Part shown: piece by piece, positions 7,943 through 15,758 of the stretch
Position numbering within the stretch: the stretch's first letter is position 1
Layout: each line of letters begins with the position of its first letter
NCBI GenBank assembly: GCA_031382085.1
Contig: JANMYM010000015.1
Location: 1 to 64,000 of the forward strand
Source of the DNA: UBA964 sp031382085
Lineage (GTDB): Bacteria > Pseudomonadota > Gammaproteobacteria > Steroidobacterales > Steroidobacteraceae
Direction of reading: 5' to 3'
Length of the DNA: 64,000 nucleotides
Notes under the pieces: generated by a model
What the model was told of the DNA's origin: nothing
The model's input: the letters and a program-made list of their open reading frames with translations, nothing else
The model's database searches: none
Position numbers and translations under genes: made by a program

Positions 7943-8954
7943 CACGACACCCGGCAACGCGCCGCAGCGCGAAGGTACCGAACGCGCCGCAATACTGCTG
8001 ATGACGCTCGGGGAAAAGGAAGCTGCCGACGTCCTCAAGCACATGGGGGCGCGCGAGGTCCAACGTATTGGCAGCGCCATGACCCAAGTCGGGAATGTAA
8101 CCCGCGCCGATGTCATGAACGTTGTTGCAGAGTTCAACCAGCTTGCCGAGAGCCAGACTTCGCTGGGTGTGGGATCCGACGATTTCGTGCGTAAGACACT
8201 GATAACCGCGTTAGGTGAAGAGCGGGCGGCCAGTGTCATGGACCGCATACTCACCAACCGTCCGAGCAAGGGTTTGGACTCGCTCAAATGGATGGAGGGG
8301 CGGGCTGTTGCGGATATGATCAAGTCTGAACACCCGCAGATCATCGCCATCATACTTTCGTACCTCGAACCGGAGCACAGCGCGGACGTTGTGTCCGCAT
8401 TGCCCGAGGCGGTGCGCAACGAGGCCATGGTCCGAATTGCGCTGTTAGACGGCGTGCAGCCGGCGGCGCTGCGCGAGCTAGATCTGGTGATTGAGAAGCA
8501 GTTCAGCGCCGCAGCCGGCTCGCAGACCTCGGCGTTAGGTGGACCGAAACGCGCCGCCGACATCATTAACAACCTCGACCCCGGTGTTGAGAGCGCGGTG
8601 ATGGAAATTATCCGCAAGACTGACGAAGGGCTTGGGGCCAAAATCGAAGAGCTGTTGTACGTGTTCGAGAACCTGGCCGAGGTCGACGACCGCGGCATGC
8701 AGGAGATTCTGCGTCAGGTGCCAAGCGACAAACTCTTGTTGGCGCTCAAGGGCGCCGATCAGGGACTCAAGGACAAGATTTTCAAGAACATGTCGCAGCG
8801 TGCCGCGGAAATGCTGAAAGACGATCTCGAATCGCGCGGACCCGTGAAGCTGTCGGACGTCGAGGCGGCGCAGAAGGAGATCCTGCTGGCGGCCCGCAAG
8901 CTGGCTGAAGACGGAACCATCAATATGGGCGGCAAGGGTGATGAATATGTCTAG
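7935..8954 (+). CDS. fliG: Flagellar motor switch protein FliG
   Basis: A complete 339-residue FliG: N-terminal FliF-binding domain (AAILLMTLGEKEAADVLKHM), an ARM-like middle domain containing HPQIIAIILSYLEPEHSADVVSALP (normally the FliM-binding surface with its EHPQ motif), and a C-terminal torque domain with the charged helix DDRGMQEILRQV. FliG receives torque from the stator. The EHPQ motif that contacts FliM is present although no fliM gene exists in this cluster. The 3' end overlaps the fliH start. Confidence 0.97.
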   Translation: MPDTTPGNAPQREGTERAAILLMTLGEKEAADVLKHMGAREVQRIGSAMTQVGNVTRADVMNVVAEFNQLAESQTSLGVGSDDFVRKTLITALGEERAASVMDRILTNRPSKGLDSLKWMEGRAVADMIKSEHPQIIAIILSYLEPEHSADVVSALPEAVRNEAMVRIALLDGVQPAALRELDLVIEKQFSAAAGSQTSALGGPKRAADIINNLDPGVESAVMEIIRKTDEGLGAKIEELLYVFENLAEVDDRGMQEILRQVPSDKLLLALKGADQGLKDKIFKNMSQRAAEMLKDDLESRGPVKLSDVEAAQKEILLAARKLAEDGTINMGGKGDEYV

Positions 8955-9564
8955 ACCACCTGCGATCGCCTGGCTACTGCCTGAGGTCGCGGGTCCGGTG
9001 GTGTCGTCGCGCGGCCGCTCGAGCAGTGCTATCGACTTGTCGGAGCAGGTGCTGGCTTCCCGGCAACGCGCATCCGAGGAGGCGCGACAGCTCGGCTTCG
9101 CCCAGGGAATGATCGAAGCCAATGTCGTGCGCGATCAATTGCTGACGGAAGCCGCCAGCCTCGACAGTGCATTCGGCCAGGCCGCCAAGCCGCTGGCGCA
9201 ACTGGACCGCGCGTTGCTCGATGAATTGAGCCAGCTGGCGCTGTGTGTCGGCAAGCAACTGGCGCGACGCGAACTGAGGATCGATCCGGCTCAGGTCGCC
9301 GCGATTGTCCGCGAAACCATTTCGCTACTCCCCGCTAACAGCCGCGACGTGCGTGTTGTTCTGCACCCGACGGACGCCGCGGTATTGCGCGATAAGCTGG
9401 CCCCTGCATCGGCGGAGCGCGCCTGGCAGCTTATTGAAGATCCGGTCATGGGGCGCGGCGGCTGCCGCGTGGTGAGCGAACATGTCCGCATCGACGCAAG
9501 TTTTGAGGGCCGTGTTGCCGCAATCGCCAGCGCCTTGCTGGATCCAGGCCCTGGGCCGTCGTGA
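8941..9564 (+). CDS. fliH: Flagellar export ATPase regulator FliH
   Basis: About 207 residues. It has a basic/Ser-rich N-terminus, a helical central part (EQVLASRQRASEEARQLGFAQGM) and a C-terminal V-ATPase E-subunit-like domain with GGCRVVSEHVRIDASFEGRV, typical of FliH. It binds FliI and tethers the ATPase to the C-ring through FliN. The start is ambiguous: GTG 8938, ATG 8941 and ATG 8947 are all in frame; the AAGG at 8934-8937 is best spaced for 8947. The stop overlaps the fliI start (GTGA). Confidence 0.9.
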   Translation: MNMSRPPAIAWLLPEVAGPVVSSRGRSSSAIDLSEQVLASRQRASEEARQLGFAQGMIEANVVRDQLLTEAASLDSAFGQAAKPLAQLDRALLDELSQLALCVGKQLARRELRIDPAQVAAIVRETISLLPANSRDVRVVLHPTDAAVLRDKLAPASAERAWQLIEDPVMGRGGCRVVSEHVRIDASFEGRVAAIASALLDPGPGPS

Positions 9565-10919
9565 ACTCCGTGGTTGCACGACTGGCAGAACGGCGTGCCG
9601 TTTTGCAGCAGTTGCCGCCGCCGCCAGTCGAGGGTCGGTTGACCCGGATGGTGGGACTCGCGCTGGAAGCCGTTGGCGTTCAAGCGGCGGTCGGTGATCA
9701 CTGCGACGTGCAGCTGGCGCACGGCGGCAGTATCGAAGCGGAGGTGGTTGGCTTCTCAGGCGATCGCATTTTTCTAATGCCTACCGGCACGCCGCACGGC
9801 CTCGAACCATCGGCCGCAGTCGTGCCCAGCCGCCGTTCCGGTCTGGTCAAGGTCGGACCGGCGATGTTAGGCCGGATCATCGACGGGGCCGGTGAGCCGC
9901 TCGACGGTCTGGGGCCGATTATCTGCGAAGACGCAGTGCGGCTGACAGGCTCGCCGATCAACCCTTTGAGCCGCGTACCCATCAGTACGCCGCTGGATGT
10001 CGGCGTACGAGCCTTGAATGCCCTGCTGACCGTCGGCCGGGGCCAGCGGCTTGGTCTGTTCGCCGGTAGCGGCATTGGCAAGAGTGTGTTGTTAGGCATG
10101 ATGGCCCGCCACACAGTGGCTGATGTCATCGTGGTTGGACTAATTGGCGAACGCGGCCGCGAAGTCAGGGATTTTGTCGATCGCATTCTCGGCCAGAAGG
10201 AACGCCACCGTGCGATTGTGGTTGCGGCGCCGGCGGATCAACCGCCGTTGATGCGTTTGCATGGGGCCTGGCTGGCGACCAGTATTGCCGAGTATTTTCG
10301 CGATCAGGGCAAATCCGTGTTGCTCATCATGGACTCTCTGACTCGATTTGCGCAGGCACAACGCGAAATCGGGCTCGCCATCGGCGAAGCGCCGGCAACT
10401 AAAGGCTATCCACCGTCGGTATTCGCCCGCCTGCCAGCGCTGGTGGAGCGCGCCGGCAATGGCGTGAACGAGCAGGGGTCGATCACGGCCTTCTACACAG
10501 TCCTGACCGAGGGCGATGACCCTAACGACCCTATCGCCGATGCCGCGCGCGCGATCCTCGACGGCCACGTGGTGCTGTCACGCCGCCTCGCCGATGCAGG
10601 GCACTACCCGGCAATAGACCTGGAGCAATCTGTTAGCCGAGTCATGCACGATATTGTCGATCCTCAGGCTCTCGCACTGGCTCGCCAGGCGCGACAGTAT
10701 TTTTCGCTCTACCAGCAAGTACGGGATTTTGTTGCGCTCGGATTGGCTAACCGCGATCGTGACCCACGCATCGCCGCCGCCATGCAGATCTGGCCCAGGC
10801 TTGAGAAATTCCTGACTCAGGAGATTCACGAACGCGCGGATTTCGTCGCCAGCACAGCCATGTTGCGCGAGTTGCTGGCCCAGCCAGCGACCGCCGAGGG
10901 CGAGGGGGATGCCGCGTGA
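9561..10919 (+). CDS. fliI: Flagellum-specific ATPase FliI
   Basis: Encodes 452 residues of the F1-beta-like T3SS ATPase family. Visible motifs are the Walker A loop FAGSGIGKSVLLGMMARH, the switch segment VVGLIGERGREVRDF, Walker B VLLIMDSLTRFAQAQREIGLA and the GSITAFYTVLTEGDD segment. It energises export of rod, hook and filament subunits, working with FliH and FliJ encoded on either side. It starts with GTG overlapping the fliH stop and ends overlapping the fliJ start (GTGA), a fully coupled cassette. Confidence 0.97.
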   Translation: MNSVVARLAERRAVLQQLPPPPVEGRLTRMVGLALEAVGVQAAVGDHCDVQLAHGGSIEAEVVGFSGDRIFLMPTGTPHGLEPSAAVVPSRRSGLVKVGPAMLGRIIDGAGEPLDGLGPIICEDAVRLTGSPINPLSRVPISTPLDVGVRALNALLTVGRGQRLGLFAGSGIGKSVLLGMMARHTVADVIVVGLIGERGREVRDFVDRILGQKERHRAIVVAAPADQPPLMRLHGAWLATSIAEYFRDQGKSVLLIMDSLTRFAQAQREIGLAIGEAPATKGYPPSVFARLPALVERAGNGVNEQGSITAFYTVLTEGDDPNDPIADAARAILDGHVVLSRRLADAGHYPAIDLEQSVSRVMHDIVDPQALALARQARQYFSLYQQVRDFVALGLANRDRDPRIAAAMQIWPRLEKFLTQEIHERADFVASTAMLRELLAQPATAEGEGDAA

Positions 10920-11371
10920 AAAGAACGGACCGACTCAGTGAAGTACGGCGCGGCATCGAAACCGAGCGCCACGACGCCTCGCAGCGGCTTGCGCAGAAGC
11001 AGAGCGTCCTGACATTTGCCGGCAATCGTCTGCAGGAGCTTCTGCAATACCGCGTGGAGTACCTGCGTCGCTTCCAAAAAGACGCCGGCGTCGGACTGAG
11101 CGGCACGCGAGTCCGGGACTACCAGACATTTCTTGCCAAGCTCGATCAGGCAATCAGGCAGCAGCAGAGTTCCTTGGCGGGCGCACGCGCCGAAACCGAT
11201 TTTGAACGCGAAAAGCTTCGCGACGTGAGTGGTCAACTTGCCGCTGTCAGCGGGGTCGCCGACCGGTGGTCGAGCGAGGAGCGGCGCACGCAGGAGAGGC
11301 TCGATCAGCAGAACAGCGATGAGCTGAGTCAACGAAATTTCATCAGTCCACATACCGAGAAAGCCCCATGA
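10916..11371 (+). CDS. fliJ: Flagellar export protein FliJ
   Basis: A 151-residue, almost entirely charged coiled-coil protein, as expected for FliJ, which inserts into the FliI hexamer like the gamma stalk of F1 and contacts FlhA. Position between fliI and fliK and GTGA/ATGA-type overlaps on both sides support the call; sequence conservation in this family is low. The C-terminal half (from about 100) is rich in E/R/Q. Confidence 0.85.
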   Translation: MKRTDRLSEVRRGIETERHDASQRLAQKQSVLTFAGNRLQELLQYRVEYLRRFQKDAGVGLSGTRVRDYQTFLAKLDQAIRQQQSSLAGARAETDFEREKLRDVSGQLAAVSGVADRWSSEERRTQERLDQQNSDELSQRNFISPHTEKAP

Positions 11372-12456
11372 ATTCTTCCAATTTATCTGCGGCTGCGACC
11401 GCAGCTTCCAATCCTGCGGCGGCGGGACCGGCGTCAGTCGATGCACTCACCGCGCAAGCAACCACCGACTTCCAGTCGCTGATTCAGGAGCTGCCGCCCG
11501 ATGAGGTGGAACAAAGCCTGACAGCAGGAGAGTCCAGCAATGCCGGCAACGCCACCGCAGCGCCCGCTCAGTCTGCGAACCCGGATCTCGCGACTGCGCA
11601 GCTGCTGCTGCAGTTGCCCCCTTTGCTGCCCACGATTCAGCCATCCAGCAACGCAGCCCCACAGTTGTTGGGTGTTGACAGCAGCGCGACAATGGCCGGC
11701 GACGGCACGCACGTACCGTTGCAGGCCGCGGGCGTCTTCGCGACGTTGCAGACTGAATCAGATGGCGCAAATGACCAAAGTGGGCCGGCCAACGGTCTGA
11801 GGGGAAATCATGTGGCCGCCGAACGGTCCGGCAACGACGGCACCAGCGCGTGGCTAACAGACAGTGTGTTGCCGACGGCGCTGTTTGGATTGCATGAGCC
11901 GGCCGACCGATCCGCCAGCACGCAGAATCATCAAGGGGAGAGGGGCTCGCACGCACCGGCACCCCAGAGTCTGCCGCCGGTGGCAGCGGCCGTCGCCGCC
12001 GCGGCCGCCTCTGCACGTGACCTGCCAACGCAGTCGAGGATAGACAACCCGGTTGGAACCACTGCTTGGCGCCAGGAACTCGCAAACACCGTCAACCTGA
12101 TGATTGATCGGGGCGAGCAGTCAGCAACTCTGCGTCTTTCGCCCGAGCACCTGGGTCCTCTTGAGGTGCGCATTGCGATACGCGAGGGAGAAACCAGCTT
12201 GTGGTTTGGTGCCGCACACGCGGACACTCGACAAGCGCTGGAGCAGGCTCTGCCGCGACTGCGCGAGCAGTTCGCCAATGCCGGACTGTCACTCGGACAG
12301 TCTTCGGTTTCGCAGGAATCGCCCCGGGAACCCAGGAACTTGCGGGCAGCAATGATCTCAGGCGTCAACGCCGCGAGCCGCGACAGCGGTGAATTGTCCG
12401 CGCCGACCGGCTCAGTCACCACACGTGTTAGCGGACTGATTGATACCTACGTCTGA
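11368..12456 (+). CDS. fliK: Flagellar hook-length control protein FliK
   Basis: Encodes 362 residues. The N-terminal two thirds are low-complexity (Ala, Pro, Gln, Ser), the secreted ruler part. The C-terminal Flg_hook domain (about 225-310) is clear: RQELANTVNLMIDRGEQSAT, then LRLSPEHLGPLEVRI and a helix ending in LREQFANAGLSL. FliK is exported during hook growth and switches FlhB specificity when the hook is long enough. It ends the fliE-fliK transcription unit; a hairpin follows at 12461-12480. Confidence 0.93.
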   Translation: MNSSNLSAAATAASNPAAAGPASVDALTAQATTDFQSLIQELPPDEVEQSLTAGESSNAGNATAAPAQSANPDLATAQLLLQLPPLLPTIQPSSNAAPQLLGVDSSATMAGDGTHVPLQAAGVFATLQTESDGANDQSGPANGLRGNHVAAERSGNDGTSAWLTDSVLPTALFGLHEPADRSASTQNHQGERGSHAPAPQSLPPVAAAVAAAAASARDLPTQSRIDNPVGTTAWRQELANTVNLMIDRGEQSATLRLSPEHLGPLEVRIAIREGETSLWFGAAHADTRQALEQALPRLREQFANAGLSLGQSSVSQESPREPRNLRAAMISGVNAASRDSGELSAPTGSVTTRVSGLIDTYV

Positions 12457-12460
12457 ACCG

Positions 12461-12480
12461 CGCGCCAGTTCTCTGGCGCG
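12461..12480 (+). terminator. Hairpin after fliK
   Basis: A perfect 8-bp stem, CGCGCCAG pairing with CTGGCGCG around a TTCT loop, begins 5 nt after the fliK stop. No T-run follows, so it is more likely a transcript-end stabiliser or Rho-dependent boundary than a full intrinsic terminator. Confidence 0.5.
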
Positions 12481-12518
12481 ACGCGCGGACCAAGTGTGAC
12501 GTAATCGTCGTTTTCCGA

Positions 12519-12535
12519 TGGCACGGGGTTTGCTT
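12519..12535 (+). promoter_or_regulatory. Sigma-54 promoter of the fliL operon
   Basis: The element TGGCACGGGGTTTGCTT has GG at 12520-12521 and GC at 12532-12533 with exactly 10 nt between them, a full match to the -24/-12 consensus. It is 39 bp upstream of fliL and should drive the fliL-fliN-fliOPQR-flhBA series under RpoN and the FleQ/FleR-type activators. Confidence 0.9.
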
Positions 12536-12573
12536 GAGTATGGGAACTAAACACCTCGTACACAGGAGCAGAC

Positions 12574-13089
12574 ATGTCAGCAGTAGCAAAGGCAGCCAGC
12601 GAAGATGCCGGCGAAAAACCTAAAAAGACGGGCAAGCGAAAGCTATTTCTGACTATCGGGCTCGCGGTTCTCGTGTTAGGCGGCGGCGTTGGTGGCTTCC
12701 TGATCTGGACGTCCAGCCAGGCGCACGGTGTCGAGACCGGCAAGAAGGCAAAACCGGCCATAAAAGTGCCGCTCGAATTCATCACTCTCGAGCCCGCGTT
12801 CGTTGTCAACTTTGAAGCCGACCAGGCCGTGCGCTTTCTGCAAATAGAAGTACGCCTGGCGAGCCGCGATCCCGAAACCATCGAAATGCTGAAACACAAC
12901 GACCCGGTAATCCGCAACGATCTGCTGCTGATGTTTGGCAATCAGGACTACCGCGAGATCTCGACGCGCGAGGGCAAGGACAAACTGCGGCAGCGGACGC
13001 TTGCTGCGGTTCGTAAGATAGTCCAGAACGAAGGCGGCGAGGCTTCGAAAGTCGAGGGAGTCTACTTTACCTCCTTCGTGATGCAGTAG
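12574..13089 (+). CDS. fliL: Flagellar basal body-associated protein FliL
   Basis: A 171-residue single-pass inner-membrane protein: a basic cytoplasmic N-terminus (KPKKTGKRK), one membrane segment (about 25-46) and a periplasmic domain with LEPAFVVNF, RFLQIEVRL and the conserved end VEGVYFTSFVMQ. FliL surrounds the stator and supports torque. It appears complete. In related bacteria fliM follows directly, overlapping or within a few bases; here the next gene, 7 nt downstream, is fliN. Confidence 0.95.
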   Translation: MSAVAKAASEDAGEKPKKTGKRKLFLTIGLAVLVLGGGVGGFLIWTSSQAHGVETGKKAKPAIKVPLEFITLEPAFVVNFEADQAVRFLQIEVRLASRDPETIEMLKHNDPVIRNDLLLMFGNQDYREISTREGKDKLRQRTLAAVRKIVQNEGGEASKVEGVYFTSFVMQ

Positions 13090-13096
13090 AGCCAGC

Positions 13097-13444
13097 ATGG
13101 CCGATCAGGCTAACAATACGACCGCCAAGGCAGCGACCTGGTCCAGCCTGGATGGCGGCGAAGCACAACCGGTCATTCCTGCCGGCGACAAACTGGAAGT
13201 CATTCTGGATGTGCCGGTGACACTGTCACTGGAAGTAGGCCGCACTCGAATCGCAATTCGCAATCTATTGCAATTGAACCAGGGTTCGGTTGTCGAACTC
13301 GATCGCGCCGCCGGCGAACCGCTCGACGTGTTCGTGAACGGCACGATGGTTGCGCATGGTGAAGTCGTAGTGGTCAACGACAAATTCGGCGTTCGGTTCA
13401 CAGATGTCGTTAGCCCGGCCGAGAGAATTCGGCGGCTCAAGTAA
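13097..13444 (+). CDS. fliN: Flagellar motor switch protein FliN
   Basis: Encodes 115 residues with a single SpoA (surface presentation of antigens) domain: LEVILDVPVTLSLEVGRTRIAIRNLLQL, then GSVVELDRAAGEPLDVFVNG and GEVVVVNDKFGVRFTDVVSPAERI. This is FliN, not FliM: it lacks the FliM N-terminal CheY-binding peptide (LSQDEIDALL-type) and the CheC-like middle domain. FliN forms the lower C-ring and docks FliH. The ribosome site is weak (AGAG at the fliL end). With fliM missing between fliL and fliN, the C-ring encoded here is incomplete unless fliM lies elsewhere. Confidence 0.95.
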   Translation: MADQANNTTAKAATWSSLDGGEAQPVIPAGDKLEVILDVPVTLSLEVGRTRIAIRNLLQLNQGSVVELDRAAGEPLDVFVNGTMVAHGEVVVVNDKFGVRFTDVVSPAERIRRLK

Positions 13445-13463
13445 GCAAAAACGGGAACCAGCG

Positions 13464-13889
13464 GTGTTAAGAATAGTTTCCTTGTCGGGCGTCTATGCCG
13501 CGCCGCAGGTTCAGGTGCCTGCCGCGACCGCGTCCGGCCTCAGCAGCGCCCTGCAAATGCTGTTGGCCCTCGCACTGGTGCTGGCAGCAGTGTTTGCGCT
13601 GGCCTGGCTGATGCGCCGCCTCAAGTCCTTTCCAGCGAGCCGGCAGGCGTTGTTGCGCGCCGACGCTGAATTGGCGATCGGCGAGAAGGAACGCGTCGTG
13701 TTGCTCGCGGTCGGCCAGCAGAAATGGCTGTTAGGTGTTACGCCGGGCGGCATTACTCTGCTGCATTCTTTTGGCGCCAACGCGCCAGGCCCCCTCGCTG
13801 ACACGAGTACACAGGCCGGAGCGGTTGCCGGCAACGCTCCGCTGAGCTTCGCAACGACTCTGCGTCGCAGTCTGGGTCTCAAGCCATGA
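13464..13889 (+). CDS. fliO: Flagellar biosynthesis protein FliO
   Basis: About 141 residues: a short periplasmic N-terminus, one membrane segment (ALQMLLALALVLAAVFALAWLMRRL) and a cytoplasmic domain with the family signature IGEKERVVLLAVGQQKWLLGVTPGGITLLH. FliO helps assemble the FliP ring of the export gate. The start is taken as GTG 13464, with GGGAA a few bases upstream; the longer frame from 13404 overlaps fliN. The end overlaps the fliP start by 4 nt. Confidence 0.88.
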   Translation: MLRIVSLSGVYAAPQVQVPAATASGLSSALQMLLALALVLAAVFALAWLMRRLKSFPASRQALLRADAELAIGEKERVVLLAVGQQKWLLGVTPGGITLLHSFGANAPGPLADTSTQAGAVAGNAPLSFATTLRRSLGLKP

Positions 13890-14692
13890 TCCGGCGATTG
13901 CTTGGCGCCACGCTGCTGATATTCGCGCTCTATGGTGGTCCGCTGACACGGGCCGCAGATCCCTCGACCACGATCGCAGCCACGGCTGTCAATGCTGCCA
14001 GGACCACGGCAATCGGCGGCATTCCCGCGCTGCAGGTCCAGGCAGGCGCCGGTGGCAGCCAGACATATTCGCTGACCCTGCAGATGCTGGCGCTGATGAC
14101 AGCTCTGACGCTGTTGCCGGCCGCGATGCTGATGATGACGGGATTTACCCGCATCATCATCGTGTTAGGTATTCTGCGGCAGGCACTGGGTGCCGGGCAG
14201 ACGCCGCCGAACCAGGTCCTGGTGGGGCTGGCGCTGTTCCTGACATTCTTCGTCATGGCGCCGGTATTCGACCGAATCAATACCGAGGCCCTGCAACCCT
14301 ACAACGCTGGAAAAATCGACACAGTTCAGGCTCTCGAGCGCGGTGTGCTGCCGCTGAAGAACTTCATGCTGGCGCAGACGCGCGAAGCAGACATCGCAGT
14401 CTTTGTCCGCATCTCCGGTGGCAAGGGATTTGATAAACCGGACGACGTGCCGCTTTCAATCCTGGTGCCGGCATTCGTCACGAGCGAACTGAAGACGGCA
14501 TTCCTCATCGGGTTTCTTCTCTTTATTCCATTCGTGATCATCGACTTGGTGGTCGCCAGCGTGCTCATGTCGATGGGCATGATGATGCTGTCACCGGTGC
14601 TGATTTCGCTGCCCTTCAAATTGATGCTGTTCGTGCTGGTTGACGGCTGGGTGCTGATCATGGGCACCCTTGCCGGGAGTTTTTACCAATGA
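13886..14692 (+). CDS. fliP: Flagellar type III export gate protein FliP
   Basis: A 268-residue polytopic membrane protein starting with a cleavable signal-like segment (MIRRLLGATLLIFALYGG). Family landmarks include the helix LLPAAMLMMTGFTRIIIVLGILRQALG, the segment TPPNQVLVGLALFLTFFVMAPVFD and the C-terminal VLISLPFKLMLFVLVDGW. Five copies of FliP with FliQ and FliR form the export channel. Overlaps at both ends show coupled translation. Confidence 0.96.
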   Translation: MIRRLLGATLLIFALYGGPLTRAADPSTTIAATAVNAARTTAIGGIPALQVQAGAGGSQTYSLTLQMLALMTALTLLPAAMLMMTGFTRIIIVLGILRQALGAGQTPPNQVLVGLALFLTFFVMAPVFDRINTEALQPYNAGKIDTVQALERGVLPLKNFMLAQTREADIAVFVRISGGKGFDKPDDVPLSILVPAFVTSELKTAFLIGFLLFIPFVIIDLVVASVLMSMGMMMLSPVLISLPFKLMLFVLVDGWVLIMGTLAGSFYQ

Positions 14693-14958
14693 GCCCCAGT
14701 GATGTTCTGGCAATCGGCACGCATGCGTTGCGCATCATGATCATGCTATCCGCGCCGCTGCTGCTGGTCGCACTGGCGGTCGGACTGCTGGTCGGCGTGT
14801 TCCAGGCCGCGACCCAGATCAATGAAATGACGCTTTCATTCATTCCGAAACTGCTGGCGGTCGCGGCGACGCTGACAATTGCGGGACCGTGGATGCTGAA
14901 TGTGCTGGTCAGCTACACGCGCGAACTGATCACCAGCATCCCTTCACTGCTGCATTGA
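14689..14958 (+). CDS. fliQ: Flagellar export gate protein FliQ
   Basis: An 89-residue protein with two membrane helices and the typical sequence LLLVALAVGLLVGVFQAATQ followed by INEMTLSFIPKLLAV. FliQ packs around the FliP5-FliR1 core. It starts 4 nt inside fliP and is followed by fliR. Confidence 0.96.
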   Translation: MSPSDVLAIGTHALRIMIMLSAPLLLVALAVGLLVGVFQAATQINEMTLSFIPKLLAVAATLTIAGPWMLNVLVSYTRELITSIPSLLH

Positions 14959-14972
14959 AAGTCGCGCACATC

Positions 14973-15755
14973 GTGTTGACTATAACCTCACAACAAATCG
15001 ACGCGCTGCTGGCGGTGTATTTCCTGCCGTTCGTGCGTGTCGGTGCATTTTTGATGGTCGCGCCGCTGTACGGCGCCGTGTTCGTTCCGGTCCGCGTCCG
15101 GCTGGTGCTGGCGCTGGCGGTGACGGTCCTGGTGGCGCCCCTGTTGCCCGCGGTCGCGGGGCTGCAACTGCTGTCGCTGGGAACCATCGTGATTGTGATC
15201 CAGCAGCTCCTGATCGGAGCGGCCTGTGGCTTCGCGCTGCAACTGGTGTTCGACGCCGTCGGGTTGGGGGGGCAATTGTTAGCAAATACCATGGGCCTGT
15301 CGTTCGCGTTCAACGTCGACCCGCAACGTGGCTCAGCTACGCCGGCGCTGGGTCGTTTCTACATGGTCATGGCCACCTTGACGTTTCTGGTGTTGAACGG
15401 GCATGTGCGCCTGTTTGAACTTCTGATAGACACTTTTGATGGTGTGCCGGTGGCTACTGCGGGAATCGGCACCGCGGGAATCTGGAAACTGCTGACCTTG
15501 TCTTCATTGCTGTTTTCCGGCGCATTGGGCGTTGCGCTCCCGGGCATTGCTGCCTTGCTGGTCGTCAACATTGCATTCGGTGTGATGAGCCGCGCGGCAC
15601 CCGCTCTCAACCTGTTTGGCGTCGGTTTTCCGATCATCCTCCTGTTAGGCCTGATCATCCTGCTGATCGGTCTGCCGACGATTCAAAGTTCGACTACGCT
15701 TTTGATGGACAACACGATTGACGCGTTGGCCAGCCAATTCGGAGGCGCGCGATAA
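14973..15755 (+). CDS. fliR: Flagellar export gate protein FliR
   Basis: About 260 residues with six predicted membrane spans, beginning with the classic LTITSQQIDALLAVYFLPFVRV and containing FVPVRVRLVLALAVTVLVAPL and ALPGIAALLVVNIAFGVMSRAAP. FliR completes the FliPQR gate. GTG at 14973 gives the usual FliR N-terminus; a TTG at 14955 overlapping the fliQ stop (TTGA) is the alternative. The stop at 15755 is 3 nt before flhB. Confidence 0.94.
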   Translation: MLTITSQQIDALLAVYFLPFVRVGAFLMVAPLYGAVFVPVRVRLVLALAVTVLVAPLLPAVAGLQLLSLGTIVIVIQQLLIGAACGFALQLVFDAVGLGGQLLANTMGLSFAFNVDPQRGSATPALGRFYMVMATLTFLVLNGHVRLFELLIDTFDGVPVATAGIGTAGIWKLLTLSSLLFSGALGVALPGIAALLVVNIAFGVMSRAAPALNLFGVGFPIILLLGLIILLIGLPTIQSSTTLLMDNTIDALASQFGGAR

Positions 15756-15758
15756 ACC

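Noticed and set aside
13090..13096. Hidden or frameshifted fliM fragment
   Set aside because: Only 7 nt lie between the fliL stop and the fliN start, leaving no room for any fragment.
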